From Nitrincola iocasae (GTDB taxonomy: Bacteria > Pseudomonadota > Gammaproteobacteria > Pseudomonadales > Balneatricaceae), in NCBI RefSeq assembly GCF_008727795.1, contig NZ_CP044222.1, forward strand, positions 2,356,001 through 2,420,000: DNA of 64,000 nucleotides, in the 5' to 3' direction. Below the pieces are notes generated by a model that worked only from the letters and a program-made list of their open reading frames with translations, was not told the origin of the DNA and made no database searches. How positions within the stretch are numbered: position 1 is the stretch's first letter; each line of letters begins with the position of its first letter. The position numbers and the translations under genes were made by a program. Shown piece by piece: positions 44,156 to 51,890 of this stretch.

Positions 44156-44643
44156 GGAGTAACGGCGGTATCCAGCGGCATACGGCCACGAATGAATTCT
44201 TTGACATCCACCCCCGTCGGAGTAAAGAAACGCTCCAGCACCGGCAGGGTCTTAGCGGGTTGGGCATCTCCGCACATAAACACATCAAACGCCGCAAACT
44301 GCCGTTCAGGCCAGGTATGCACGCTGATATGCGACTCAGCCAATACGGCCACGCCGGAAATACCACCATTGGGGGTAAAGTGGTGCAAATGAATATGCAG
44401 CAACGTTGCCCCCGCCGCTTCAACAGCCTCTCTCAAAGCCTCTTCCATATGATCCAGGCTATCAAGTATCTGCGCACCAAACAGGTCTATAATCAGGTGA
44501 TTACCGGCAAATTCATAATCATCACGACGAATAAAGAAATCTTTACGATCGCGATGAGTTACAGCCGAACCCACAGGCCAGCTTCGCTGCTGTGACAGCG
44601 TGTTGAAATACGTCTGCGTGTCATTGATATCTTTAATGCTCAT
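44152..44643 (-). CDS. speD: S-adenosylmethionine decarboxylase proenzyme, short (class 1B) form
   Basis: Protein of 163 aa, much shorter than the 264-aa E. coli class 1A enzyme. The autoprocessing site is AESHISVHTWPE: cleavage before Ser104 generates the pyruvoyl group. The later Cys in FDVFMCGDA is the conserved proton donor. It supplies decarboxylated AdoMet to SpeE. It lies 4 bases after the aroC stop, so aroC-speD-speE form one operon. Confidence 0.93.
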   Translation of the reverse strand: MSIKDINDTQTYFNTLSQQRSWPVGSAVTHRDRKDFFIRRDDYEFAGNHLIIDLFGAQILDSLDHMEEALREAVEAAGATLLHIHLHHFTPNGGISGVAVLAESHISVHTWPERQFAAFDVFMCGDAQPAKTLPVLERFFTPTGVDVKEFIRGRMPLDTAVTP

Positions 44644-44647
44644 AGGC

Positions 44648-45739
44648 CTACTTTAGTGTCAACAAACTCGTTCTGACATCGGCATTCTGGCCACGATGCC
44701 TTAGCAAGTGATCCAGCAGGGTGATGGCCATCATGGCTTCGGCTATCGGCGTTGCCCGAATACCGACACAGGGATCGTGCCGTCCCTTGGTAACCACCTC
44801 AACGGCTTCACCACGGTTATTGATGCTGAGCCCCGGCAAGCGCATGCTGGAAGTCGGCTTCAAGGCAATATGGGCGATAACATCCTGCCCGGTTGATATA
44901 CCTCCAAGGATACCACCTGCGTGGTTAGAGAGAAAACCTTCTGGTGTCATTTCATCCCGATGCTCAGTACCCTTTTGATTAACAACGGAAAATCCATCTC
45001 CTATTTCGACCCCCTTAACCGCGTTGATGCTCATCAGCGCGTGTGCCAGTTCGGCATCCAGACGATCGAAGACCGGCTCTCCGAGCCCTACAGGTACGCC
45101 AGACGCTACAACCGAAATTCTAGCCCCCACAGAGTTACCCTCCTTGCGCAGGGCATCCATATATTCAGCCATAGCTTCTGCAGCATCGGCATCCGGCGAA
45201 AAAAACGGATTGCGACTCACTTCATCCCAACTGAAACGCGCCGGATCAATACACACGGGCCCTAGCTGAGACAAATAGCCTCTAACCGAGACACCAAGCT
45301 GAGCTAATACCTGCTTGGCAATGGAGCCCGCCGCAACACGCATAGCGGTCTCACGCGCTGACGAACGACCACCACCACGGTAGTCACGAAAGCCGTATTT
45401 ATGATCATAAACATAATCAGCATGGGCCGGTCGATAGGTATCTTTTATATCGGAATAATCTTTGGAACGCTGATCGGTATTCTCGATCAATAAACCGATA
45501 GGTGTACCCGTTGTTCGCCCCTCAAACACACCGGAAAGTATGCGCACCTGATCCGCCTCCCGCCGTTGTGTAGTATGGCGCGAAGTCCCGGGCTTACGGC
45601 GATCCAGATCCAGCTGCAGATCAGCCTCCGTCAGCGGGATACCCGGCGGACAACCATCTACGATGGCAGCCAGAGCGGGCCCGTGGCTTTCGCCACAGCT
45701 AGTCAGAGTAAAAAGCTTTCCGATGGTATTACCGGACAT
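44648..45739 (-). CDS. aroC: Chorismate synthase
   Basis: AroC of 363 aa. It starts MSGNTIGKLFTLTSCGESHGPAL; family signatures are GESHGPA, the Arg-rich RDYRGGGRSSARETAMRVAAG and the late KGRHDPCVGIRA. It makes chorismate from EPSP using reduced FMN. The ATG at 45739 is preferred over an in-frame upstream start that adds nine residues. Divergent from the Smr gene. Confidence 0.96.
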   Translation of the reverse strand: MSGNTIGKLFTLTSCGESHGPALAAIVDGCPPGIPLTEADLQLDLDRRKPGTSRHTTQRREADQVRILSGVFEGRTTGTPIGLLIENTDQRSKDYSDIKDTYRPAHADYVYDHKYGFRDYRGGGRSSARETAMRVAAGSIAKQVLAQLGVSVRGYLSQLGPVCIDPARFSWDEVSRNPFFSPDADAAEAMAEYMDALRKEGNSVGARISVVASGVPVGLGEPVFDRLDAELAHALMSINAVKGVEIGDGFSVVNQKGTEHRDEMTPEGFLSNHAGGILGGISTGQDVIAHIALKPTSSMRLPGLSINNRGEAVEVVTKGRHDPCVGIRATPIAEAMMAITLLDHLLRHRGQNADVRTSLLTLK

Positions 45740-45830
45740 ATTGTATATCCTGTTGTCATAAGCCAAGTTAATCGCTTAGCATTCACATGCAAGCAGCCGC
45801 CAATCTTAATAAAATAATGACCCAAACACC

Positions 45831-46394
45831 ATGACAGAGTTTACCCCACCACCCGATGACCAAGATGATCTGGATTTTTCCACATTAATGAAAGGGGTTA
45901 CTCCCCTGGAAAAAACACGCGCAGATTTAGGTCCAAAAACCACTCAGCGTGACGCATCGGTAGCCTACAGGCGCTTGATGGCAGCGCGTGAGCCGGAGCA
46001 ATTCATCGACGGACTGTCAGCTGAAGCAACCGAGTTGGTCGAATCAGAGGATGATCTGTTGTTCGCCATACCTGGAGTTCAGATAGGACGGCTGAAACGC
46101 TTGCGTCAAGGTCATATACCCTGGGAACAAGGGCTGGACTTGCACGGTTTTAGCGTTGATCAGGCGCGCGACGAAGTCAGCCGCTTTATCCGCGATGCCG
46201 CCCGAGATAAAGCACGCTGTGTATTAATTGTGCATGGCAAGGCATTTACCCAGCCGGGCCAACCCGCGACGCTGAAGTCTTGTGTCAATGACTGGTTACG
46301 ACAGATGCGTGATGTAGTAGCGTTTTGCTCAGCACAACCTAAGGAAGGTGGTACCGGGGCTGTGTATGTACTGCTGAAAGCACGCCCCAAATGA
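45831..46394 (+). CDS. Smr-domain nuclease, SmrA-like
   Basis: Protein of 187 aa. A C-terminal Smr domain (about 100-187) contains LDLHGFSVDQARDEVSRFI, VLIVHGKAF, and the ending GGTGAVYVLLK. The N-terminal LMKGVTPLEKTRAD is as in E. coli SmrA/SmrB-type proteins. E. coli SmrA is also 187 aa, and SmrB cleaves collided-ribosome mRNA. The HGK motif and the GGTGA ending favour the SmrA type. It neighbours aroC divergently and converges on the patatin gene with one base between the coding ends. Confidence 0.85.
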   Translation: MTEFTPPPDDQDDLDFSTLMKGVTPLEKTRADLGPKTTQRDASVAYRRLMAAREPEQFIDGLSAEATELVESEDDLLFAIPGVQIGRLKRLRQGHIPWEQGLDLHGFSVDQARDEVSRFIRDAARDKARCVLIVHGKAFTQPGQPATLKSCVNDWLRQMRDVVAFCSAQPKEGGTGAVYVLLKARPK

Positions 46395-46395
46395 C

Positions 46396-47247
46396 TCAAC
46401 TGTATCTGTCTTCTGTGCCAAAATCGTCATAGTTGCGAGCTTCCAACTGATCTAACTGCTTGGCAGCGATACGCCAACCCAGATCAATCAACTCCGCCGC
46501 ACGGTGGAACTCATGAAACCCGGCTAATGATTTAGGAATATGTATCACCATGTCGGGCGGGTAGCCTGCCACCTTGTAACGACTCAAAGCCCCCAGCATA
46601 ACCTCCATAGAGCTCATGACTACACCCATACGACTCATGGTGCGTGCACTGCGGTCTGTGAGTAAGTGTCTGATACCAGGCATCACTGTATCAGACACTT
46701 CGTCATCACTGGCATTCAGGTCAACCGCCAGAATCAGATCGGCATTCACTGCAACCGTGGGTATGATGGGTAAAGGATTTAACACCCCACCATCAACCAG
46801 GATCTGCCCGGCTTTCTTAAACGGTGTAAACACCCCGGGTACGGCTGATGAGGCTCGAATAGCATCCAGTAAAGAGCCCTTCTGAAACCAAACTTCCTTC
46901 TGGCCACGTAGATCGGTAGCCACCGCCGTATAATGAAGTGACAGATCTTCGATGGCCGGATTGCCAATCAGGCTCTCTATGTGCTGAAACACCTTATCGC
47001 CACGAATAGTACCGCGTCTAAAGTGCAGATCCAGCAAACGGACCACATCCATCCAACGCAATTTGCTAACCCAATCACTGTAAGCCTGCAAGCCGCCAGC
47101 GGCATAGATGCCACCGACCAGGGCACCCATAGAACTTCCTGAAATTGAAACAATATCGTAGCCGCGTGAAACCAGTTGGTTTATCACCCCAATATGCGCG
47201 TAGCCACGCGCGCCACCGGCACCCAACACTAAGGACACACTCGGCAT
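46396..47247 (-). CDS. Patatin-like phospholipase, RssA-type
   Basis: Protein of 283 aa. It has the oxyanion loop GAGGARGYAHIG, the nucleophile Ser39 in GSSMG and the Asp152 dyad partner in LVDGGVLNP. There is no signal peptide. Family members hydrolyse acyl esters of lipids in the cytosol or at the inner membrane. It starts 3 bases after the DUF4892 stop and is last in a run that begins with gpsA. Confidence 0.88.
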   Translation of the reverse strand: MPSVSLVLGAGGARGYAHIGVINQLVSRGYDIVSISGSSMGALVGGIYAAGGLQAYSDWVSKLRWMDVVRLLDLHFRRGTIRGDKVFQHIESLIGNPAIEDLSLHYTAVATDLRGQKEVWFQKGSLLDAIRASSAVPGVFTPFKKAGQILVDGGVLNPLPIIPTVAVNADLILAVDLNASDDEVSDTVMPGIRHLLTDRSARTMSRMGVVMSSMEVMLGALSRYKVAGYPPDMVIHIPKSLAGFHEFHRAAELIDLGWRIAAKQLDQLEARNYDDFGTEDRYS

Positions 47248-47250
47248 GCT

Positions 47251-48117
47251 TCAGTCCTGCAGACGGATAACGGTTAGGACTGATTCATGCTCACCGAGTA
47301 CAGAGGGTACCAATGCCCCGACACCATAGACCGAGATTCGATCCCGATCTACCCCGGTATCCAGAAACAATGCTTCCAACTGCTGTGCCTCAGCATTACT
47401 TTCCGTCAGGCCAGTATCACCACTCGCCACGCGCTGATGCAGAACCAAACGCAACTGCCATGTCGGACGATCACTCATAAGCTGCAGTAGCTCAAGCACC
47501 CGATCATCTCGGGACAGCTGCCAGTCAGGCAAGATCACATAGCCCTGATTTTTAAGACGTTCTTGCCAGTGCGTATCGTTCTCAGAGCGAGCAGCCATCT
47601 CTTCAGAATGGATATAATCGACATGCAGGTACACACGTCCATTACCCCGCCTGACGCTATAGACCGCCATATGGCCTGTGGCTATTTCAGCGGCAAGATA
47701 GTTCTGCGTGCTATCTACACCCAATAGATTGGCATAAGCAAATACTTGATTTGCCCATAGATTGCTGGCACCACACTGACGTGATGAGCACTCGTAGAGT
47801 ATCGAGGCACCAGCACGCAGCAGTTGATCGCGAACATGGTCGAAGCCCTGCTCCGGTGTGTTACCGGTAGCCAATTGCCATGTACGACGTATCAACTCGC
47901 CACTGAGTCGCATCTCATTTTGAGTTCTCAGTAGACCTTGAATACGGGCAATCTGGCTCAGCGGAAGCAGGTAGTCAGGCACATTTCGCTCTGTCTCATT
48001 TTCAAGAGTAGAGAGCGGATAGGGTTCAAACCAATCGGGTAACTGATCGGCTGCCATAGCCGAACCACTGATAAGCACAATAACGAGTACGAATATCCTG
48101 ATTGAGCAATTGTGCAT
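47251..48117 (-). CDS. DUF4892 family exported protein
   Basis: Protein of 288 aa with a Sec signal peptide (MHNCSIRIFVLVIVLISG, cleavage after AMA). The DUF4892 region has LPDWFEPYPLSTLENE, ILYECSSRQCGASNLWANQVF with two Cys that may form a disulfide, and MAVYSVRRGNGRVYLHVDYI. The C-terminal part (DRISVYGVGALVPSVLGEHESVLTVIRL) resembles an OmpA-like strand. Role unknown. It sits between a hydrolase and a phospholipase. Confidence 0.75.
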   Translation of the reverse strand: MHNCSIRIFVLVIVLISGSAMAADQLPDWFEPYPLSTLENETERNVPDYLLPLSQIARIQGLLRTQNEMRLSGELIRRTWQLATGNTPEQGFDHVRDQLLRAGASILYECSSRQCGASNLWANQVFAYANLLGVDSTQNYLAAEIATGHMAVYSVRRGNGRVYLHVDYIHSEEMAARSENDTHWQERLKNQGYVILPDWQLSRDDRVLELLQLMSDRPTWQLRLVLHQRVASGDTGLTESNAEAQQLEALFLDTGVDRDRISVYGVGALVPSVLGEHESVLTVIRLQD

Positions 48118-48125
48118 GGTAACTC

Positions 48126-49001
48126 CTAATTTATTTCGCTGTATCCACTGGCTGACGCGTTCAGGTGCCGAAGAATATGAGCGGTCAGAGGCTCCACACT
48201 TTCTTCATCCATATGAAAATGATGGCTGCCGGGCACACGTTCAACCTGTATAGAATCGATGCAAGCGGCCAGTTTATGGGTCTGTGGGGTCGCGATCCCC
48301 TGCTCCGCCAGACACAACAGCACTGGCACTTTGATTAATTTAAGAAATTCACACACTTGTGCTTCTGTTAACCTTAGCACAGATGGCAGAATCAAACAGG
48401 GATCTGTATGCCATTTCCACCCGGCCGATGACGGGGATAAAGCACGCTCCACTAACGCTTCGGCAGCAGCTCGGGAAACCGGGAAACGACTTCGCTCCCG
48501 GGCCACTACGGCATCATTAAAGGATGCATAATGCTTGACGTGTCGGCTGCCGATTCGATTGCGCTGTCGCAAGGCTTGTGCCATCTGGGCCGGCGCTTGC
48601 TCTGCGGCTGTAGTCATAGGTGCCAAACCATCTAGCAACACTAGTGAGCGCACCCGATCCGGTGCTATAGCCGCCAGCAGCGTCGCGATACCGGCGCCCA
48701 TAGAATGGCCTAACAGATGAAAGTGGGCAAAGCCCTGCTGATCTGCCAGTGCCAGCAGGTCGGCCAGGTTATCCCAAATGTAATACGGAGTTGCTGCAGG
48801 TCGATGATCAGAGCGGCCATGCCCAGCAAGATCCGGGGCAACAATATGATAATTGCTGAGTTTGGGAGCAAGCCAGTTAAAACTGGCAGCATTATCCAGC
48901 CAGCCATGCAGCGCAATAACCGGCTCAGCTTGCTTGTCACCCCAACTTTGACCAGCCAGCTGCATGTGAGGCAAGGTAAAGCTGTATTGTGCGGGAATCA
49001 C
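48126..49001 (-). CDS. Alpha/beta hydrolase
   Basis: Protein of about 291 aa. It has the HGW oxyanion segment VIALHGWLDNAASF, the nucleophile in LLGHSMGAGIAT, and the catalytic His in VPGSHHFHMD. A GTG at 49001 overlaps the gpsA stop by four bases (GTGA), which is favoured over a start 12 codons further upstream. Substrate unknown; similar genes follow gpsA in Pseudomonas. Confidence 0.85.
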   Translation of the reverse strand: MIPAQYSFTLPHMQLAGQSWGDKQAEPVIALHGWLDNAASFNWLAPKLSNYHIVAPDLAGHGRSDHRPAATPYYIWDNLADLLALADQQGFAHFHLLGHSMGAGIATLLAAIAPDRVRSLVLLDGLAPMTTAAEQAPAQMAQALRQRNRIGSRHVKHYASFNDAVVARERSRFPVSRAAAEALVERALSPSSAGWKWHTDPCLILPSVLRLTEAQVCEFLKLIKVPVLLCLAEQGIATPQTHKLAACIDSIQVERVPGSHHFHMDEESVEPLTAHILRHLNASASGYSEIN

Positions 49002-50059
49002 TGTACTTCTGTCTTTTGGGTGCCGGTAACAGCACATTCATGCCGGGGCAAGACAAATTCCACATCACTGCTCTGTACATTAACCATCATGTTGCGCGCT
49101 ACTTCTGAAACGGGTGCGCCGGTAAAAACCACCTCATACAAACCACTGACCAGTGGCATATAGATATCCATCTCAGCGGCTTTGTCACGCACCTGACGCA
49201 GGGTATTGACCCCTTCAGCTACCTCGCCCAGTGCCGAGACAGCTTCATCAAGAGTTTTTCCCTCGCCCAGTGCATAACCCACGCGGTAATTACGACTCAG
49301 GGGAGACATGCAGGTCACAATCAGGTCACCCACACCCGCCAACCCTAAAAACGTCATGGGATTAGCACCCATGGAAACCGCAAAACGGCTCATTTCTGCC
49401 AGGGAGCGGGTCATCAGCATGCTTTTGGTATTTTCGCCCATGCCTAGAGCGGCGCTCATACCGGCAGCAATAGCATAAATATTTTTCAGGGTACCGCCGA
49501 GTTCGACACCATAGGTATCCGTGCTGGCATATACCCGAAAGTAAGGACTGTGGAGTAATTGCTGAATACGGGTACGCAGGGCTTCATCCTGACTGGCGAT
49601 CACCGTAGCCGTCAATTGGCGCTTGGCGATTTCTTTAGCCAGATTTGGGCCACTGAGCACCCCGATACGCGCCCCAGGTACCTCAGCAGTGATGATTTCA
49701 CTCATCAGGCTAAAGCTTTCCATTTCAATACCCTTGGTGGTGCTAACCAGTATTTGCTCAGGATTTAACCATTCTACAGCCTGACGCAATACACTGCGAA
49801 AGGCATGACTGGGAATGGAGATAAAAACCACTTCAGCCCCTTGCAAGGCATACTGCAGATCAGCGGTGGCCTCAAGACTTTCTGCTAACGGATAATCAGG
49901 CACATAGCGCGGGTTACAACGCTCTGCATTAATCTGGTCAGCACGCGCGGCATCTCGCATCCAGAAACGCACTGGCAGACCTTTCTCCGCTACCATATTG
50001 GCGATCACGGTACCAAAACTTCCGCCCCCGAGGACGGCGATATGTGTCGATTGACTCAC
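48998..50059 (-). CDS. gpsA: Glycerol-3-phosphate dehydrogenase [NAD(P)+]
   Basis: GpsA of 353 aa with a GTG start and GGAGAG five bases upstream. Motifs are IAVLGGGSFGTVIANMVA, SGPNLAKEIAKRQLTATVIAS (split) and GVELGGTLKNIYAIAAGM with the catalytic Lys. It makes sn-glycerol 3-phosphate for phospholipid synthesis. It is flanked by a small membrane protein gene and the hydrolase. Confidence 0.96.
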   Translation of the reverse strand: MSQSTHIAVLGGGSFGTVIANMVAEKGLPVRFWMRDAARADQINAERCNPRYVPDYPLAESLEATADLQYALQGAEVVFISIPSHAFRSVLRQAVEWLNPEQILVSTTKGIEMESFSLMSEIITAEVPGARIGVLSGPNLAKEIAKRQLTATVIASQDEALRTRIQQLLHSPYFRVYASTDTYGVELGGTLKNIYAIAAGMSAALGMGENTKSMLMTRSLAEMSRFAVSMGANPMTFLGLAGVGDLIVTCMSPLSRNYRVGYALGEGKTLDEAVSALGEVAEGVNTLRQVRDKAAEMDIYMPLVSGLYEVVFTGAPVSEVARNMMVNVQSSDVEFVLPRHECAVTGTQKTEVQ

Positions 50060-50095
50060 GTGACTCTCCGTAAAACGCTAATTTCCGTAAAACGC

Positions 50096-50326
50096 TTATT
50101 TCCGATGCTGCTTGTCCAGACTATCAAGCAAGCGATCCACCAGCCTGAATACCAGGCTGATTATACCAAAAGACAACACTGCCACGACTAGAAAAGCCAA
50201 TAACAATTTCGGATCGCCAGTACGCTGAAACCCGGCCACACCCACTACAGCAAATAAAGCACTGACAATAATGCCCAGCAGGTTCCTGATTTTTCGCGTG
50301 CGATGCTTATCCTGCTGTTCCATCAT
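50096..50326 (-). CDS. Small membrane protein coupled to rhlB
   Basis: Unrecognised protein of 76 aa with two transmembrane helices (about 15-32 and 42-60) and charged ends. Its start codon overlaps the rhlB stop by one base (TAATG), a common form of translational coupling. Length and topology resemble small gammaproteobacterial membrane proteins of unknown function. Confidence 0.65.
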   Translation of the reverse strand: MMEQQDKHRTRKIRNLLGIIVSALFAVVGVAGFQRTGDPKLLLAFLVVAVLSFGIISLVFRLVDRLLDSLDKQHRK

Positions 50327-51843
50327 TAATCCATCTTTTTCTGCTGGGTATCAGTGGTATCTGATACGCCTTGGATATTAACTTCAGCGAGTAGATCTTT
50401 CTGCTCTGGCTGTTCAGGTTTAAGCTCCTGCGCAGACTCCTCAACCTCATCTGCAGCAGCAACGTCATCCTGGATTTCTGCCTGAGTCTGTACAGCACTC
50501 TCAGCTTGTGGCGGATGCGCAGACAGATCTTCCAGCAGAGCGGCATCGGGGTGAATACACTCCAGTTTCACCCCCGTTCCAGCTTCAACTTCCGGAATCA
50601 TGAACGAGTCGTTTTCACAGGCAAAGGCGATGGACGTACCACTTGCACCAGCGCGCCCCGTACGACCGATGCGGTGCACATAGTCATCCGGATCTTCCGG
50701 TAACTGATAGTTGATCACATGGCTGACACCATCAATATGAATACCTCGCCCGGCCACATCAGTAGCGACCAACACTTCAATTTTGCCGCTACGGAAATCA
50801 TCCATGGTTTTCATCCGCTTGTTCTGAGGAATCTCACCGGACATCAATGCCGACTTGACGCCATCACGACGCAGCTTCTCAGCCAGATCACGGGCTTCAT
50901 GGCGGCGGTTACAAAACACAATTGCCCGCTCAACATTGTTGATGCGCAGATAGTTACGCAACAGTTTGAACTTGTCTGCAGCCGACACCAGAAACACCTT
51001 CTGACTGATGTTATCGGTGACCTGTGATTCGGATTCTATCTCGATCTGAACCGGATCCACTGTCCACTGCCGGGCCAGTTGCATAATTTCTTCAGAGAAA
51101 GTCGCACTGTATAACAGTGTTTGACGCTCCGGACCTTTGCGCGGAGTATGGCGAATAATTGTGCGCACATCCGGGATAAAGCCCATACTCAGCATCCGGT
51201 CGGCTTCATCCAGCACCAGCACTTCCACATGGTAAAGATCCACATCTTTGGAACGCACAAAATCGATCAGGCGACCGGGGGTGGCTACCAGAATATCGAC
51301 CGGGGCTTTTGCCAGGGCTTTACGCTGCTTATCGAAGTCCATACCGCCAACCAGCGACACCACCGACATACCGGCATAACGCACCAGACCTTCGGCATCA
51401 GCCGCAATCTGCAACGCCAGTTCTCGCGTAGGTGCGATAATCAGTGCACGAGGTTCAGCCAGCTTACGCGGCTCAGGCAAGGGGAAATCCAGCAAATCGG
51501 TAATAATCCCCATCAGGAAGGAAGCAGTTTTTCCAGTCCCGGTCTGCGCTTTGGCAATCAAATCCTTGCCTTCAAGCGCCTGTTCAATCGTGGCAGCCTG
51601 TATCGGCGTGCAATATTCAAACCCAAGATCAGCGATAGCATGCATCAGATCATCAGGGAGATTGAAATCATGAAAACGTTTCTTGTCGGCAACAGCAGGC
51701 ACAACAAACTCACTGGGTGACCAGCTTTTCTTGCGGCTATTGCCACGACTGTCCCGACGCTTGCGGCGCGGCTTGCGTTCTGCATTACCGCTTGAGGGCT
51801 GCTCGTTTGGGGTTTCAGTCTGTGTCTGTGCTTCTGTATTCAA
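50326..51843 (-). CDS. rhlB: DEAD-box RNA helicase, RhlB-like
   Basis: Protein of 505 aa with a TTG start and AAAGG upstream. The basic N-terminal tail (KPRRKRRDSRGNSRKK) is followed by the Q motif GFEYCTPIQ, Walker A AQTGTGKT, DEAD (VLDEADRM), SAT, and HRIGRTGRAG. The C-terminal 110 residues are acidic and Glu/Gln-rich. RhlB unwinds mRNA for the degradosome; the exact DEAD subfamily is inferred from the core sequence. Confidence 0.85.
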   Translation of the reverse strand: MNTEAQTQTETPNEQPSSGNAERKPRRKRRDSRGNSRKKSWSPSEFVVPAVADKKRFHDFNLPDDLMHAIADLGFEYCTPIQAATIEQALEGKDLIAKAQTGTGKTASFLMGIITDLLDFPLPEPRKLAEPRALIIAPTRELALQIAADAEGLVRYAGMSVVSLVGGMDFDKQRKALAKAPVDILVATPGRLIDFVRSKDVDLYHVEVLVLDEADRMLSMGFIPDVRTIIRHTPRKGPERQTLLYSATFSEEIMQLARQWTVDPVQIEIESESQVTDNISQKVFLVSAADKFKLLRNYLRINNVERAIVFCNRRHEARDLAEKLRRDGVKSALMSGEIPQNKRMKTMDDFRSGKIEVLVATDVAGRGIHIDGVSHVINYQLPEDPDDYVHRIGRTGRAGASGTSIAFACENDSFMIPEVEAGTGVKLECIHPDAALLEDLSAHPPQAESAVQTQAEIQDDVAAADEVEESAQELKPEQPEQKDLLAEVNIQGVSDTTDTQQKKMD

Positions 51844-51890
51844 GTGAGTACCTTTTGATTACTGATCAATTGCTGCTATATCTTACCCTG

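Noticed and set aside
51121..51720. Plus-strand open frame of about 200 codons opposite rhlB
   Set aside because: It is antisense to the conserved DEAD-box core, and its translation shows no family pattern and no fitting start signal.
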